A DNA stretch of 54,405 nucleotides from Pseudomonadota bacterium (GCA_023416515.1 JAEZHP010000129.1:1-54405), one strand, 5' to 3'; shown: positions 23,598 to 32,663, counted from the stretch's first letter. The notes: generated by a model not told the origin, from the sequence alone. A program made the numbers and translations.

Positions 23598-24046
23598 CAC
23601 TCCATCTCCAGCCGCTCGTAGGCGAGGACCAGTTCCTCCATCGCCACGTCCGTGCCCTCCGCGTTGAGCGGCCCGGCGACGTAGCGAACCGGCCGCGCCC
23701 GGAGCAGCTTCCACACGAGCACCGGCGTACGGTCCTCGGCGAGCAAGGTGATGGTGACGGTGCGGATCGCGCCCGCATCGCCGTTCCGAACGTCGTTGAA
23801 CCAGCGATAGAGCCTCAGCGTGCCGATTATGCCGCGCTTCAGGGTGACGTCGGCGACGCGGGCGAGGCCGGTTATCTTGGTCGGGCTGGAATCGCGGTCG
23901 GCGCCGCTGCGATATTCGGCCACGTCGACCCAGGTGTCGAGACCGCTGACCTCGCAGAAGGCGCCGTCGGGCTCTTCGGTCAGGCCGTCGCCGAGGTCGA
24001 CGAGGAAGTTATGACCACCGTAAGGCTTGTCGCGCTGCACAGCCAT
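23597..24046 (-). CDS. gp19-like phage tail tube protein, canonical variant
   Basis: This 149-aa protein matches the gp19-like tube family well: HNFLVDLGD at the start, FCEVSGLDTWVDVAEYRSGAD, TLKRGIIGTLRLYRWFNDVRNG, TVTITLLAEDRTPVLVWKLLRARPVRY, and MEELVLAYERLEME at the end. Tube proteins of this family line the inner channel of phage tails and of eCIS particles (Afp1/Pvc1 type). Here they stand next to a PilZ gene and yceI rather than in a tail cluster. The function as an orphan pair is not known to me; a remnant of an injection system or a domesticated oligomer are both possible. Confidence 0.87.
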   Translation of the reverse strand: MAVQRDKPYGGHNFLVDLGDGLTEEPDGAFCEVSGLDTWVDVAEYRSGADRDSSPTKITGLARVADVTLKRGIIGTLRLYRWFNDVRNGDAGAIRTVTITLLAEDRTPVLVWKLLRARPVRYVAGPLNAEGTDVAMEELVLAYERLEME

Positions 24047-24138
24047 CGCCGCTCTCCCCTGGAGTCGGAGCCGGCGGGAAATCTAACATGGAACGCGATC
24101 CGATCCCATTCCGGCAGAGGCGGTGCCGGTGGATCAGG

Positions 24139-24468
24139 TCAGGTCAGGCAGATGGGGTCGCCGAACTGAAGGCCGACACAGCCGTCCTTCACCCAGCGCA
24201 CAGTGGCGTTGAGCGGCGCGCCGTCTTCGAACTTCACGACCACGCGATCATCGACGAGCGGCCGAGCGGCCACTTTGAGCATCGCCCCGCTCGTCGAGAT
24301 GTTGCCGATCCGGGCCGCGTAGGAACCGCCGGCCCTGAGGAAAAGGGTGGCGCGCTGACCTTCCGCGCAGGTGTAGCGCGGCTCGGCGCGCTGCTCGACC
24401 TGAGGCGCGCGCAGAAGGTTGAGCAACGGCACTCGCCGCAAAATGCTCTCGTCAAATTTCGCCATCAT
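24139..24468 (-). CDS. PilZ domain protein (cyclic-di-GMP receptor)
   Basis: This 109-aa single-domain PilZ protein carries both cyclic-di-GMP motifs: Arg27-x3-Arg31 (QRAEPRYTC) and Asn56-x-Ser58-xx-Gly61 (GNISTSGAML). The barrel strands continue through VVVKFEDG, ATVRWVKDGCVGLQFGD. An N-terminal extension of about 25 residues (ESILRRVPLLNLLRAPQ) precedes the barrel. Two adjacent ATGs allow a one-residue difference at the start. It lies 92 nt upstream of the gp19-like pair on the same strand and could be co-transcribed with it. The output partner is unknown. Confidence 0.9.
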   Translation of the reverse strand: MMAKFDESILRRVPLLNLLRAPQVEQRAEPRYTCAEGQRATLFLRAGGSYAARIGNISTSGAMLKVAARPLVDDRVVVKFEDGAPLNATVRWVKDGCVGLQFGDPICLT

Positions 24469-24527
24469 CGCCCCGGTCCCCGCACAAATGAGGTGGGGAC
24501 GTTAAGTCCCCACTCCCTAACGAGAAA

Positions 24528-27500
24528 TTACTGTGCGGCTGCGGTTTGCGAATCTTCCCAGAAATAAGGCTGGCGCTGGCGATTGCCGGTCACTTCCTCG
24601 TTCAGGGTCTGGGCGTTGTAGAGCCGTCCGTTGACCATCACGTGGGTGATGTCGTCGCTGTTTCGGATGTCCGCGAGCGGGTCCGCCGACAGGACGACGA
24701 GGTCGGCAAGCTTGCCCGGCGCGATCACGCCGAGGTCGGTGAAACCGTAGGCGCGGGCGGAGTCGACCGTCGCATGCTGTAGCGCCTCGAGCGGGGTGGC
24801 GCCGCCGCGGACATGGCTCCACAGTTCCCAATGGGTGCCGAGTCCCTGCTGCTGGCCGTGGCCGCCGGTCGCGACGAGGACCCCGCGCGCGTCGAGACGG
24901 TCCGCCTCGCGGGCGTTGACCCGGTCGACATATTGCTCGGGAGGAGCGGTCTGGACCCGGACCCGGTTGGCGAGCTCGCCAGGCGGGACATGCCGCGTCA
25001 GCAACGGATGCCGCCAGACCGGGTCGGCCTGAGCCCAGTAGGGATCGCCGGCGAGCCCGCCATAGGTCACGACCAGGGTCGGATTGTAGGCGACGCGGCT
25101 CTGGCTGAAGAAGCTCAGGACGTCCTCGTAGAGCCGCTCCTGGGGCAGGTTGTGCTCGAGGACGGTGTTGCCGTCCGCGATCAGGGTCATGTCCATGGTG
25201 AACAGCGAGCCGCCCTCGGCGACCGAAGCCATATTCTCGGCGCGCGCGGCGGCGACGAGCTGCTGGCGCTGGTTGCGGCGCGGCTGGTTGTAGTTCTTGA
25301 CCGAGAAGGCGCCCTCGGCGCGAAGCCGGCGGACGTGGCCGAGAGCGTCGTCATAATTGTCGATCTGGGCGTACACGCCCGGGCTTCGGGCGCCGTAGAC
25401 GACCTCGCCGGTCGAGAACAGGCGCGGGCCCTGGATGATCCCGGCGCGCTGCATCTCGGACGCGGCGAACACTTCGCTCGCCGTGCTGGACGGGTCGTGG
25501 ATCGTCGTCACGCCGAGGGCGAGGTGAGCGAGGATCGACCAGTTCTGCTGCGGAACCAGCTCGTCGACACCGTAGGGGCCATGGCCATGGCCGTCGATAT
25601 AGCCCGGCACGATCGTGCGTCCGGCCATGTCGACCTGGCGCGCATTGGCCGGGATCGGGGTGGTCGAGCGCGGGCCGACGGCGCGGATCCGGTTGCCCTC
25701 AATGATCACCACTCCGTCGTCGATGATCCCGCCATCGTCGTTCTGCATCGAGACAATGCGCGCGCCGACGAGGGCGACCATGCCCTGCGGGATGTCGGCG
25801 GGAACGGTGATCGAAAGGTTCGTGCCTTGCGTCGGCGGCGTGTAGGTCGCGCCCGTCGCGCGGCTGATCAGCGCCGCGGTGTCGGCGGTGTAGAGGGTCG
25901 GTCCGAACGCCCAGCTGAAGGTCCGGCCGCCGGCGCCCCAATGGCCGAACTGGCCGGCATGACGGGTGGCCCGGGTGACCGGAAGCGGGCCCGAACGGCC
26001 CGACAGGTTCATCGTCGCGGCGCCGTTGAAGAAGGGCGTGACGAACCAGTTGTAGTTCTCGCGGAAAGCGAGGGCGCGGCCGTCGGGCGAGACTTCATAG
26101 CCGGTGATGAGGTCGCCCTCGGCATGGACCCGGCGGTTGCCGCCGCCCAAGTCGACGCTGACCAGCCGCTGTTTCTGGTTCTCCGAGACCTGGAAATAGA
26201 CGCGGTCGCTGGTCGCTCCGAACTGGGGGTTGGCGCCCGAGCCGATGACCCGGGTCGCGGCGCCGCCGCTTGCCGGCACGCGATAGATCCCGGTCTCGCC
26301 CGAATAGAGTTCGGAGGTCAGGAAGCCGCCGCTGTCGCGCTCGAAAACGATGGTCTGGCCGTCCGGCGAGAAGCGCGGGCGGCGGTAATGGCCCGGCGTC
26401 TGGGTGACGGTGGTGAGGTTGGAGCCGTCGGCGGCCACGGTTCGGATGTGGCCGAGGGTCTGATCGTTCCACGACGAGAAGACGATCCGGCTGCCGTCGC
26501 GCGACCAGCTCGGCCACAGCTGGAAGTCGCCGTCGGCGGCAGTCAGCGGACGCGCAGAGCCGCCGCTCATGTCGCGGATGTAGAGCCGGCCGAGGCTTTC
26601 ATAGACGACCTGGCGGCCGTCCGGCGACACGGCCGGGAAGCGCACCATTCGAGTGGTGACGGTGGCCGGAGCGACATCGACCTGCGGCCGTGGCGGATCG
26701 ATTACCGCGCGGGTGTCGCTGATCCGGAACGGGATGTCCGTCGCCGCGCCGCCCGAGGCATCGATGCGGCGGATATGGCCGCCGGCCCAGAACACGATCG
26801 AGCGGCTGTCCGGGGTCCAGTCCATGGTCGGATAGACTCCGTGGACCGCCCAGGTCTCCTGAAGGTCCTGATCGAGATCGTCATAGATCCGTCGTTCGGC
26901 GCCGGTGGCGAGATCCTTGACGAACAGACGGCTTCGGCTGCCCTCGCGGCGGACGAAGGCAAGGCTTCGCCCGTCGGGAGACGGAGTCGGGCGGACCGCT
27001 CCGCCGGGACCTCCGGCGATGGTGGTGCGCTCGCCGGTCGCGACCGTGTAGCGCTCGATCGCGAACACCTGCTGGTTGGAATCCTGGGCATATTGGAACG
27101 TGCCGCCCGGGGTGGTGTCGCGGGAGAAATAGATGTGCGCGCCGTCCGGGCTGAACACCGGCTCGCCCAGCTCCTTCTGGTGCTGCGGGTTGGGGCGCTC
27201 GACGAGCGCGACGCCATTGCCCTGGCCGCTGGCGTCGTAGAGCCAGATCTCGCCGGTGCCGAGCGAGCGCTGCGTGGTGAAATGCTTGCGGGCGGCGATG
27301 AAGCGGCCGTCGGGGCTCCACGCCGGCGCGTTGGTCAGCGTGAAGGTCTCGTTGGTGATCTGGCGGACGGCCGTGCCGTCGGCGTTCATCACCCAGATAT
27401 TGTCGCCGCCGCCGCGATCCGAGGTGAAGGCGATCCGGCTGCCATCCGGCGAGAAACGCGGCTGCTGATCAAAGGCGAGGCCCGAGGTCAGCCGTCGCGG

Positions 27501-27761
27501 AGTGCCGCCGGCGATCGGCATCGTGTAGATGTCGCCGAGCATGTCGAACGCGATCGTGCGGCCGTCCGGCGACACGTCGACGTTCATCCACGTGCCTTCG
27601 GTGGTGTTGATCTGGACTTCGCGCAGGCGCTGTCCGGGAGGGGCGTTCACGTCCCAGGCGGGCGGGCTTGCCGATCCGCTTCCGCCGCGGCCCTGCTGGG
27701 CGGTGGCGAGGCCGGTGGTCGACAGCAAGAGCAGCGAGACGGCTGCGAAGCCCCTGAGCAT
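24528..27761 (-). CDS. Exported TolB-like beta-propeller / amidohydrolase
   Basis: This is a 1077-aa exported protein. A signal peptide (MLRGFAAVSLLLLSTTGLATAQ) is followed by about ten TolB/DPP-IV-like propeller blades, each marked by SPDGxxIxF (SPDGRTIAFD, SPDGSRIAFTSD, SPDGRSLAFVRR). From about residue 690 a metal-dependent amidohydrolase domain begins (VDMAGRTIVPGYIDGHGHGP) with the HxH pair, TIHDPSS, and late metal ligands in LVATGGHGQQ. The end (GKLADLVVLSADPLADIRN) is typical of the superfamily. Such propeller-amidohydrolases are thought to act on small peptides or imides; the substrate is unknown. GGGAGGG lies 6 nt before the ATG. Confidence 0.92.
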   Translation of the reverse strand: MLRGFAAVSLLLLSTTGLATAQQGRGGSGSASPPAWDVNAPPGQRLREVQINTTEGTWMNVDVSPDGRTIAFDMLGDIYTMPIAGGTPRRLTSGLAFDQQPRFSPDGSRIAFTSDRGGGDNIWVMNADGTAVRQITNETFTLTNAPAWSPDGRFIAARKHFTTQRSLGTGEIWLYDASGQGNGVALVERPNPQHQKELGEPVFSPDGAHIYFSRDTTPGGTFQYAQDSNQQVFAIERYTVATGERTTIAGGPGGAVRPTPSPDGRSLAFVRREGSRSRLFVKDLATGAERRIYDDLDQDLQETWAVHGVYPTMDWTPDSRSIVFWAGGHIRRIDASGGAATDIPFRISDTRAVIDPPRPQVDVAPATVTTRMVRFPAVSPDGRQVVYESLGRLYIRDMSGGSARPLTAADGDFQLWPSWSRDGSRIVFSSWNDQTLGHIRTVAADGSNLTTVTQTPGHYRRPRFSPDGQTIVFERDSGGFLTSELYSGETGIYRVPASGGAATRVIGSGANPQFGATSDRVYFQVSENQKQRLVSVDLGGGNRRVHAEGDLITGYEVSPDGRALAFRENYNWFVTPFFNGAATMNLSGRSGPLPVTRATRHAGQFGHWGAGGRTFSWAFGPTLYTADTAALISRATGATYTPPTQGTNLSITVPADIPQGMVALVGARIVSMQNDDGGIIDDGVVIIEGNRIRAVGPRSTTPIPANARQVDMAGRTIVPGYIDGHGHGPYGVDELVPQQNWSILAHLALGVTTIHDPSSTASEVFAASEMQRAGIIQGPRLFSTGEVVYGARSPGVYAQIDNYDDALGHVRRLRAEGAFSVKNYNQPRRNQRQQLVAAARAENMASVAEGGSLFTMDMTLIADGNTVLEHNLPQERLYEDVLSFFSQSRVAYNPTLVVTYGGLAGDPYWAQADPVWRHPLLTRHVPPGELANRVRVQTAPPEQYVDRVNAREADRLDARGVLVATGGHGQQQGLGTHWELWSHVRGGATPLEALQHATVDSARAYGFTDLGVIAPGKLADLVVLSADPLADIRNSDDITHVMVNGRLYNAQTLNEEVTGNRQRQPYFWEDSQTAAAQ

Positions 27762-27931
27762 TGATTACCCTCCCTGAGCGGGTCTTTGCCCGCTTGTGTT
27801 CTGGTTCGTGGTGCCGTTGCGCTGCACGATTCGCCCAAGGCAGGCAAGCGGTCGACCGGGCACGGCGGTGTTCCCCGTGCTGGAGAGCCGCGGCAAACGG
27901 CCTGATTTACCGCAAGATCAGTCATTTGGGG

Positions 27932-27956
27932 GGAACGACACCGTATTTCTGCGGTT
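27932..27956 (+). promoter_or_regulatory. EcfG-type (general stress response) promoter candidate
   Basis: GGAAC (27932-27936), a 16-nt spacer, then GGTT (27953-27956). The alphaproteobacterial EcfG consensus is GGAAC-N16/17-CGTT, so one base of the -10 differs. It lies about 45 nt before the ATG of the GH1-like/reductase fusion, suitable for a short leader. Confidence 0.5.
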
Positions 27957-28002
27957 CGTGTAATTGCCGGAACGACCTGCCGGTGCAGCGCATGGAGCCA
28001 GG

Positions 28003-30177
28003 ATGGCCGATCGACAGCCGCCAATCGAACTTTGGGGGGGTGCAGAATGCACGGTCGTTCGACTTGCGGATGGGTATCGGGATCAGGCCGTCGAGACCGG
28101 GCATCATGATCGTCTCGACGACGTCGACCGGCTGATCGGCCTCGGCGTGAAGGCGGTGCGCTTCCCGATCCTATGGGAGCGGGTGGCGCCGGAGCGGCCC
28201 GACCAGCTCGACTTCACCTGGACCGACGCTCGGCTCGAGCGGCTCCGCGATGCCGGTATCAGGGTCATCGGGGGCCTTCTCCATCACGGCTCGGGACCGC
28301 TCTACACCGATCTCCTCGACCCCGCCTTTCCGTGGAAGCTCGCCGATTACGCCGCTCGCGTCGCCGAACATTACCCTTGGATCGAGGATTGGACTCCGGT
28401 CAACGAGCCGCTGACCACCGCCCGTTTCTCGGCGCTCTACGGCCATTGGTATCCGCACCGCCGCGACTATCCCGGCTTCCTCCGGGCGCTCTACAATCAG
28501 TGCCGAGGCACGCTCGAGGCGATGCGGCGGATCCGCGCGGTCGTTCCAGGAGCGCGGCTCGTCCAGACCGAGGATCTGGGCAAGACCTTCTCGACCGCGC
28601 CGCTACGCGCGCAGGCGGCTCACGAGAATGAGCGGCGCTGGCTGAGCTTCGATCTGCTCAGTGGGCGGGTGACCGATGCGCATCCGATGCGACGCTTCCT
28701 GGCCCGCGCCGGGATCGGCGACGACGAACTGGAAGCGTTCGAAGGCGGAGAGGCGACGCCGGGCATCCTCGGAATCAACCATTATCTCACCAGCGAACGC
28801 TTCCTCGACCACCGGATCCACCTCTATCCGGGCCACCAGCCTGGCGGGAACGGGCGCGACACCTATGTCGATGCCGAGGCGGTGCGGGTGAAAAGGCTTG
28901 AGGATGACACCGGCTTCGCTCCGCGGCTGCGCGAGGCGTGGGAGCGCTACGGCCTGCCGATCGCGATCACCGAAGTCCATCACGGCTGCAACCGGCCGGA
29001 ACAGCTGCGCTGGTTCGCCGAAGTGTGGGAAACTGCCGGCCAACTTCGCCGCGAAGGCGTGGACTTGCGCGCCGTGACGTTGTGGTCTGCGTTCGGCAAC
29101 GTCGATTGGCGCTCGCTCCTGACCGAGCGGAACGGCCTCTACGACACCGGCGCGTTTGACACGCGCGGACCGGAGCCGCGGCCCACCGTCGTCGCGAGGG
29201 CCGCCGCCGCTTATGCGCGCGGTGAGGGTTTCGATCATCCGGTGCTCGACAGTCCCGGCTGGTGGCGCCGGCCGCCGCGCCTTTATCCGTGGAGCGGGAG
29301 CTGCAAGCCGATGGGCTGGAACGGGCGCAAGCTGCTGATCACCGGCGCGACCGGGACCCTCGGCCAAGCGGTTGCTCGGCTTTGCGAGGATCGGGCGATG
29401 CCGTTCTGCCTCACCGCCCGCGACGAGCTCGACATCTGCCGGCCGGAGAGCATTGCCGAGGCGATGGAGCGCCACGAACCGTGGGCGGTGGTCAACGCCG
29501 CGGGCTTCGTTCGGGTCGCCGACGCCGAGAAGGAGCGAGACAATTGCTTCGCTTGGAACAGCGACGGCGCCGCGAACCTCGCGGAAGCCTGCGCGTCGGC
29601 CGGCGTTCCGCTGGTGACCTTCTCGTCCGACCTCGTGTTCGACGGCGGCAAGGCCTCAGCTTATGTCGAGGACGATCCCGTCTGCCCCGGCGAACCCTAT
29701 GGCGCTAGCAAGGCCGAGGCGGAGCGCCGAGTTCTGGAGGTTCATCCGGAAGCGCTGATCATTCGTACTTCGGCCTTTTTCGGTCCATGGGATCGCTACA
29801 ACTTCGCCTGGGCGGTGCTGAGCGGCCTTGCCGAGGGTCGGCGCTTCGCGGCCTGTCCCAACAGCTTCGTCTCCCCCACCTTCGTTCCGGATCTCTGCCA
29901 TACGACGCTCGACCTGCTCGTCGACGGCGAGACGGGGCTATGGCACCTCGCCAATGAGGGCAGGGTGAGCTGGCACGATTTCGCGGTTCGGATCGCCGAG
30001 GCGGCAGGCCTGGACACGAGCCTGATCGATGCCGTTCCCCAGGCCGAGAAGGTCCGCGACACGACGCTCGCCAGCCGGCGCGGAGCACTGCTCCGTCCGC
30101 TCGATCGTGCGATCGTCGATTATGTGAACGAAATGCGCTCGGAAATTCGACCGGCTCAAGCAGTGGCCGCCGAATAG
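28003..30177 (+). CDS. Fusion: GH1-like glycosidase domain + RmlD-like sugar-nucleotide reductase
   Basis: This 724-aa protein joins two enzymes in one frame. Residues about 10-410 form a GH1-like (beta/alpha)8 domain with the acid/base Glu at about 134 (TPVNEPLTT) and a nucleophile candidate at about 324 (AITEVHHG, where ITENG is usual). Residues about 438-715 form an extended SDR of the RmlD/dTDP-4-dehydrorhamnose reductase type, with LLITGATGTLGQ for nucleotide binding and the YGASK catalytic Tyr-Lys at about 566. There is no signal peptide, so it acts in the cytoplasm. A short linker with WWRRPPRLYPWSG separates the halves. It faces a glycosyltransferase-UGM fusion gene. A nucleotide-sugar role is inferred; whether the GH1-like part hydrolyses anything is open. 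Confidence 0.87.
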   Translation: MADRQPPIELWGGAECTVVRLADGYRDQAVETGHHDRLDDVDRLIGLGVKAVRFPILWERVAPERPDQLDFTWTDARLERLRDAGIRVIGGLLHHGSGPLYTDLLDPAFPWKLADYAARVAEHYPWIEDWTPVNEPLTTARFSALYGHWYPHRRDYPGFLRALYNQCRGTLEAMRRIRAVVPGARLVQTEDLGKTFSTAPLRAQAAHENERRWLSFDLLSGRVTDAHPMRRFLARAGIGDDELEAFEGGEATPGILGINHYLTSERFLDHRIHLYPGHQPGGNGRDTYVDAEAVRVKRLEDDTGFAPRLREAWERYGLPIAITEVHHGCNRPEQLRWFAEVWETAGQLRREGVDLRAVTLWSAFGNVDWRSLLTERNGLYDTGAFDTRGPEPRPTVVARAAAAYARGEGFDHPVLDSPGWWRRPPRLYPWSGSCKPMGWNGRKLLITGATGTLGQAVARLCEDRAMPFCLTARDELDICRPESIAEAMERHEPWAVVNAAGFVRVADAEKERDNCFAWNSDGAANLAEACASAGVPLVTFSSDLVFDGGKASAYVEDDPVCPGEPYGASKAEAERRVLEVHPEALIIRTSAFFGPWDRYNFAWAVLSGLAEGRRFAACPNSFVSPTFVPDLCHTTLDLLVDGETGLWHLANEGRVSWHDFAVRIAEAAGLDTSLIDAVPQAEKVRDTTLASRRGALLRPLDRAIVDYVNEMRSEIRPAQAVAAE

Positions 30178-30180
30178 GAA

Positions 30181-30210
30181 ATCCTCCCCGCGAGCGTCCG
30201 CGGGGAGGAT
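30181..30210. terminator. Perfect palindrome between two convergent fusion genes
   Basis: ATCCTCCCCGCG (30181-30192), a 6-nt loop, then CGCGGGGAGGAT (30199-30210): a perfect 12-bp stem 3 nt after one stop codon and 6 nt before the other. It has no T-tract but is well placed to end transcription from both sides. Its CCTCCCC/GGGGAGG core resembles the repeats at 1482 and 20937. Confidence 0.7.
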
Positions 30211-30216
30211 CCTGGT

Positions 30217-32562
30217 TTACTCCGCAGCCTGGACGAGCTCGGCGGTCACCGTCTCATTCGCTTCGGCCGCGCGCTTGGCGGCGTCGAGGCGGCGGAAGGC
30301 GGCGAGCGCCTGACCTACGACCTGGTCCATATTGTAGTAGCGGTAGGTCGCGAGGCGGCCGACGAAGGTCACGCCCGGCGTGGCATCCGCAAGCGCCTCA
30401 TACCTCTTGAACAGCGCCTGGTTCTCCGGCCGCGGGATCGGATAATAGGGGTCGCCCTCCGCCGACGGATATTCGAAGGTGATGCTCGTGCTCGGACTCT
30501 GCTGCCCGGTGAGGTGCTTGTACTCGGTGATCCTCGTGTAGGGCACCTCCGGAGCCGGGTAGTTCACCACCGCGACCGGCTGGCTCCACTCCTGGTCCAG
30601 AGTGCGGTGCTCGAAGCGAAGGCTTCGATAGGGCAGCTTGCCGAAGCGGTAGCCGAAATATTCGTCGATCGGCCCGGTGAAGACGATGTGGCCGGCATCG
30701 ACCTCATCCTTCACCTCGGCCCAGTCGACGCCGAGCATGACGGTGATGTTCGGGTGGTCGAGCATCTTCTCGAACATCGCGGTGTAGCCGTCGGCCGGCA
30801 TCACCTGGTGCTTGTCGCCGAAATAGCGGTCGTCGGTGTTGGTGCGGGTCGGGATCCGCGCCGTGACCGCCTTGTCGAGGCCGCTTGGGTCGATCCCCCA
30901 CTGCTTGCGGGTATAGCCCTGGAAGAACAGTTCGTAGAGCTCGCGCCCGACCGCGTTGATCACGACGTCCTCGGAGGTCTTGATCTCGGCGACCGGCTCG
31001 GCGCGCGAGGCCAGGTAAGCCGCGGCCTCCTCGTCGGTCTTCAGGTCGAGGCCGAACAGCTCGTTGAGAGTCGTCCGGTTGATCGGGATCGGGACGAGCT
31101 TGCCGCGAACCTCCGCGAGCACGCGGTGTTCATAGGGCCGCCACTCGGTGAACTGGCCGAGATAATCGACGATCTCGTCGGAGTTGGTGTGGAAGATGTG
31201 CGGTCCGTACTGGTGGATCAGCACACCCGCATCGTCGAGCTTGTCGAAGGCGTTGCCCGCGATGTGCGGACGCCGGTCGATGACCAGAACCTTGGCGTCG
31301 TGCTGGCTGGCGAGACGCTCGGCGATCACCGAGCCGGCAAAGCCGGCGCCGACGACGAGATAGTCGTACTTCGCTTTGTCGCCCTCGATGATCACGGGCG
31401 CGGTGCTGGCCTCGCCCTCGATCGCCTGGGCGATCAGGCTGTTCATACGGGCGAAGGTGGTATCCCAGCTGAGGTTGGACAGCTTGACGTCGACCTCGGC
31501 GAGCCACTCCTGGCTCTCGTCCGACGCAAGCGCCAACGCAGCCTCGCAGGCCGCAACGAACTCGTCCGCTCCGTCGGCTATCTTGACTGCCTCGAGGTCG
31601 GAATAGTGGCGCATGACGTCTTTGATCGGAGTCGACACGACAGGCTTTCCGCCCGCCAGATATTCCGGGGTCTTGGTCGGCGAGATGAAGCGCGTCGACT
31701 CGTTGATCGCGAATGGCATCAGAGCGACGTCCCAGCCGGCGAGATAGGCCGGAAGCTCGGAATAGTCCTTGCCGCCGAGGAAGTGCAGGTTCGGCCGAAT
31801 CGGCAGATCGGACGGGCTGATTTTCACCACCGGGCCGACCATCACAATCGACCAGTCCGGCCGAGCATCGGCGACTCGCGCGATCAACTCGAGGTCCATC
31901 CGCTCGTCGACGACTCCGTAGAAGCCAAGCCGCGGCCCCGGAATCGGAATCTGATCGACCGGGGTGTCGGTGTGGGCGCGCGCCTGCATGAAGTGGGCGC
32001 GATCGACGCTCGACGGGAAGGGGTGGACGTTGGGGTGAAGGTCGCGCTTGGCCTCGTAGAGGCTGAAGCCCCCCGTGAAGACGAGGTCGGCCTGCTCCAT
32101 CAGCGCCCGTTCGAGCGGCAGCAGCCGCGGCGGCGCGAAACGGAAAGCCGACAGCTCGTCCATGCAGTCATAGACGGTGCAGGACGACGGCAGATGCGCC
32201 GAAAAGGCGAGCATCATCGGCGTGTAGTACCAGCGGATCAGCGGGTCAGGCGTGTCGGCGAGATAGGTGTCGAGCAGCCCGCGAAGCGCCTCTTCCTGAG
32301 CCGCCTCATCGAGGCCTGCGGGCAAATGAGGGGTGACGACCTCGACCCCGGTCTTGTCGCAAATGCGGCCGTTGGTGCGAGGAGCGAAATCGCCGAATTC
32401 GGGCTCTTCCCAAAATATCACGCGCCGCTCGGCGGCGAAGCGGCTCATCAAATGCTGGGGCCGCTGAAAGACGAAATTCCACCGCAGGTGGGAGAAGCAG
32501 ATGAGAGGATTGCCTGACGCATGCGCGGCCGTGCGCTCTTTGGCGCGATTAACTTCGATCAA
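30217..32562 (-). CDS. Fusion: glycosyltransferase + UDP-galactopyranose mutase
   Basis: This 781-aa protein starts at a TTG (32562) with AGGGG 8 nt upstream. Residues about 15-375 resemble a GT-B glycosyltransferase: PLICFSHLRWNFVFQRPQHL, LGFYGVVDERMDLELI, LPAYLAGWDVALMPF and TPEYLAGGKPVVSTPI. From about residue 395 a complete UDP-galactopyranose mutase follows, with the FAD motif VVGAGFAGSVIAERL, IDRRPHIAGNAFD, YGPHIFHTNSDEIVDYL and the C-terminal YRYYNMDQVVGQAL. UGM makes UDP-galactofuranose, which the fused transferase might then use; that coupling is inference. Cytoplasmic. It is convergent with the GH1-like/reductase fusion. Confidence 0.9.
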   Translation of the reverse strand: MIEVNRAKERTAAHASGNPLICFSHLRWNFVFQRPQHLMSRFAAERRVIFWEEPEFGDFAPRTNGRICDKTGVEVVTPHLPAGLDEAAQEEALRGLLDTYLADTPDPLIRWYYTPMMLAFSAHLPSSCTVYDCMDELSAFRFAPPRLLPLERALMEQADLVFTGGFSLYEAKRDLHPNVHPFPSSVDRAHFMQARAHTDTPVDQIPIPGPRLGFYGVVDERMDLELIARVADARPDWSIVMVGPVVKISPSDLPIRPNLHFLGGKDYSELPAYLAGWDVALMPFAINESTRFISPTKTPEYLAGGKPVVSTPIKDVMRHYSDLEAVKIADGADEFVAACEAALALASDESQEWLAEVDVKLSNLSWDTTFARMNSLIAQAIEGEASTAPVIIEGDKAKYDYLVVGAGFAGSVIAERLASQHDAKVLVIDRRPHIAGNAFDKLDDAGVLIHQYGPHIFHTNSDEIVDYLGQFTEWRPYEHRVLAEVRGKLVPIPINRTTLNELFGLDLKTDEEAAAYLASRAEPVAEIKTSEDVVINAVGRELYELFFQGYTRKQWGIDPSGLDKAVTARIPTRTNTDDRYFGDKHQVMPADGYTAMFEKMLDHPNITVMLGVDWAEVKDEVDAGHIVFTGPIDEYFGYRFGKLPYRSLRFEHRTLDQEWSQPVAVVNYPAPEVPYTRITEYKHLTGQQSPSTSITFEYPSAEGDPYYPIPRPENQALFKRYEALADATPGVTFVGRLATYRYYNMDQVVGQALAAFRRLDAAKRAAEANETVTAELVQAAE

Positions 32563-32663
32563 CGCTAAACCCCTGAAGAAGTGTGGACATTTCGACAACG
32601 TAGCGAATCGGAGCGGGGTTCCCCGGGTGCGCGGCGAAATGTTTAACCTAGGTCACTAAGCGG

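Noticed and set aside
23208..24046. Type VI secretion Hcp assignment for the tube-like pair
   Set aside because: Sequence motifs fit the gp19/TIGR02241 tube family better than Hcp, and no tss genes are near.
24813..27764. Open frame of 983 codons opposite the amidohydrolase
   Set aside because: Antisense shadow; no start signals or domains, and the opposite frame has ten propeller blades and an amidohydrolase domain.
28003..30177. Fusion seen as two separate genes joined by a sequencing error
   Set aside because: One continuous frame spans both domains with a plausible linker and no internal start with ribosome-binding site at the junction; still worth read-level confirmation.
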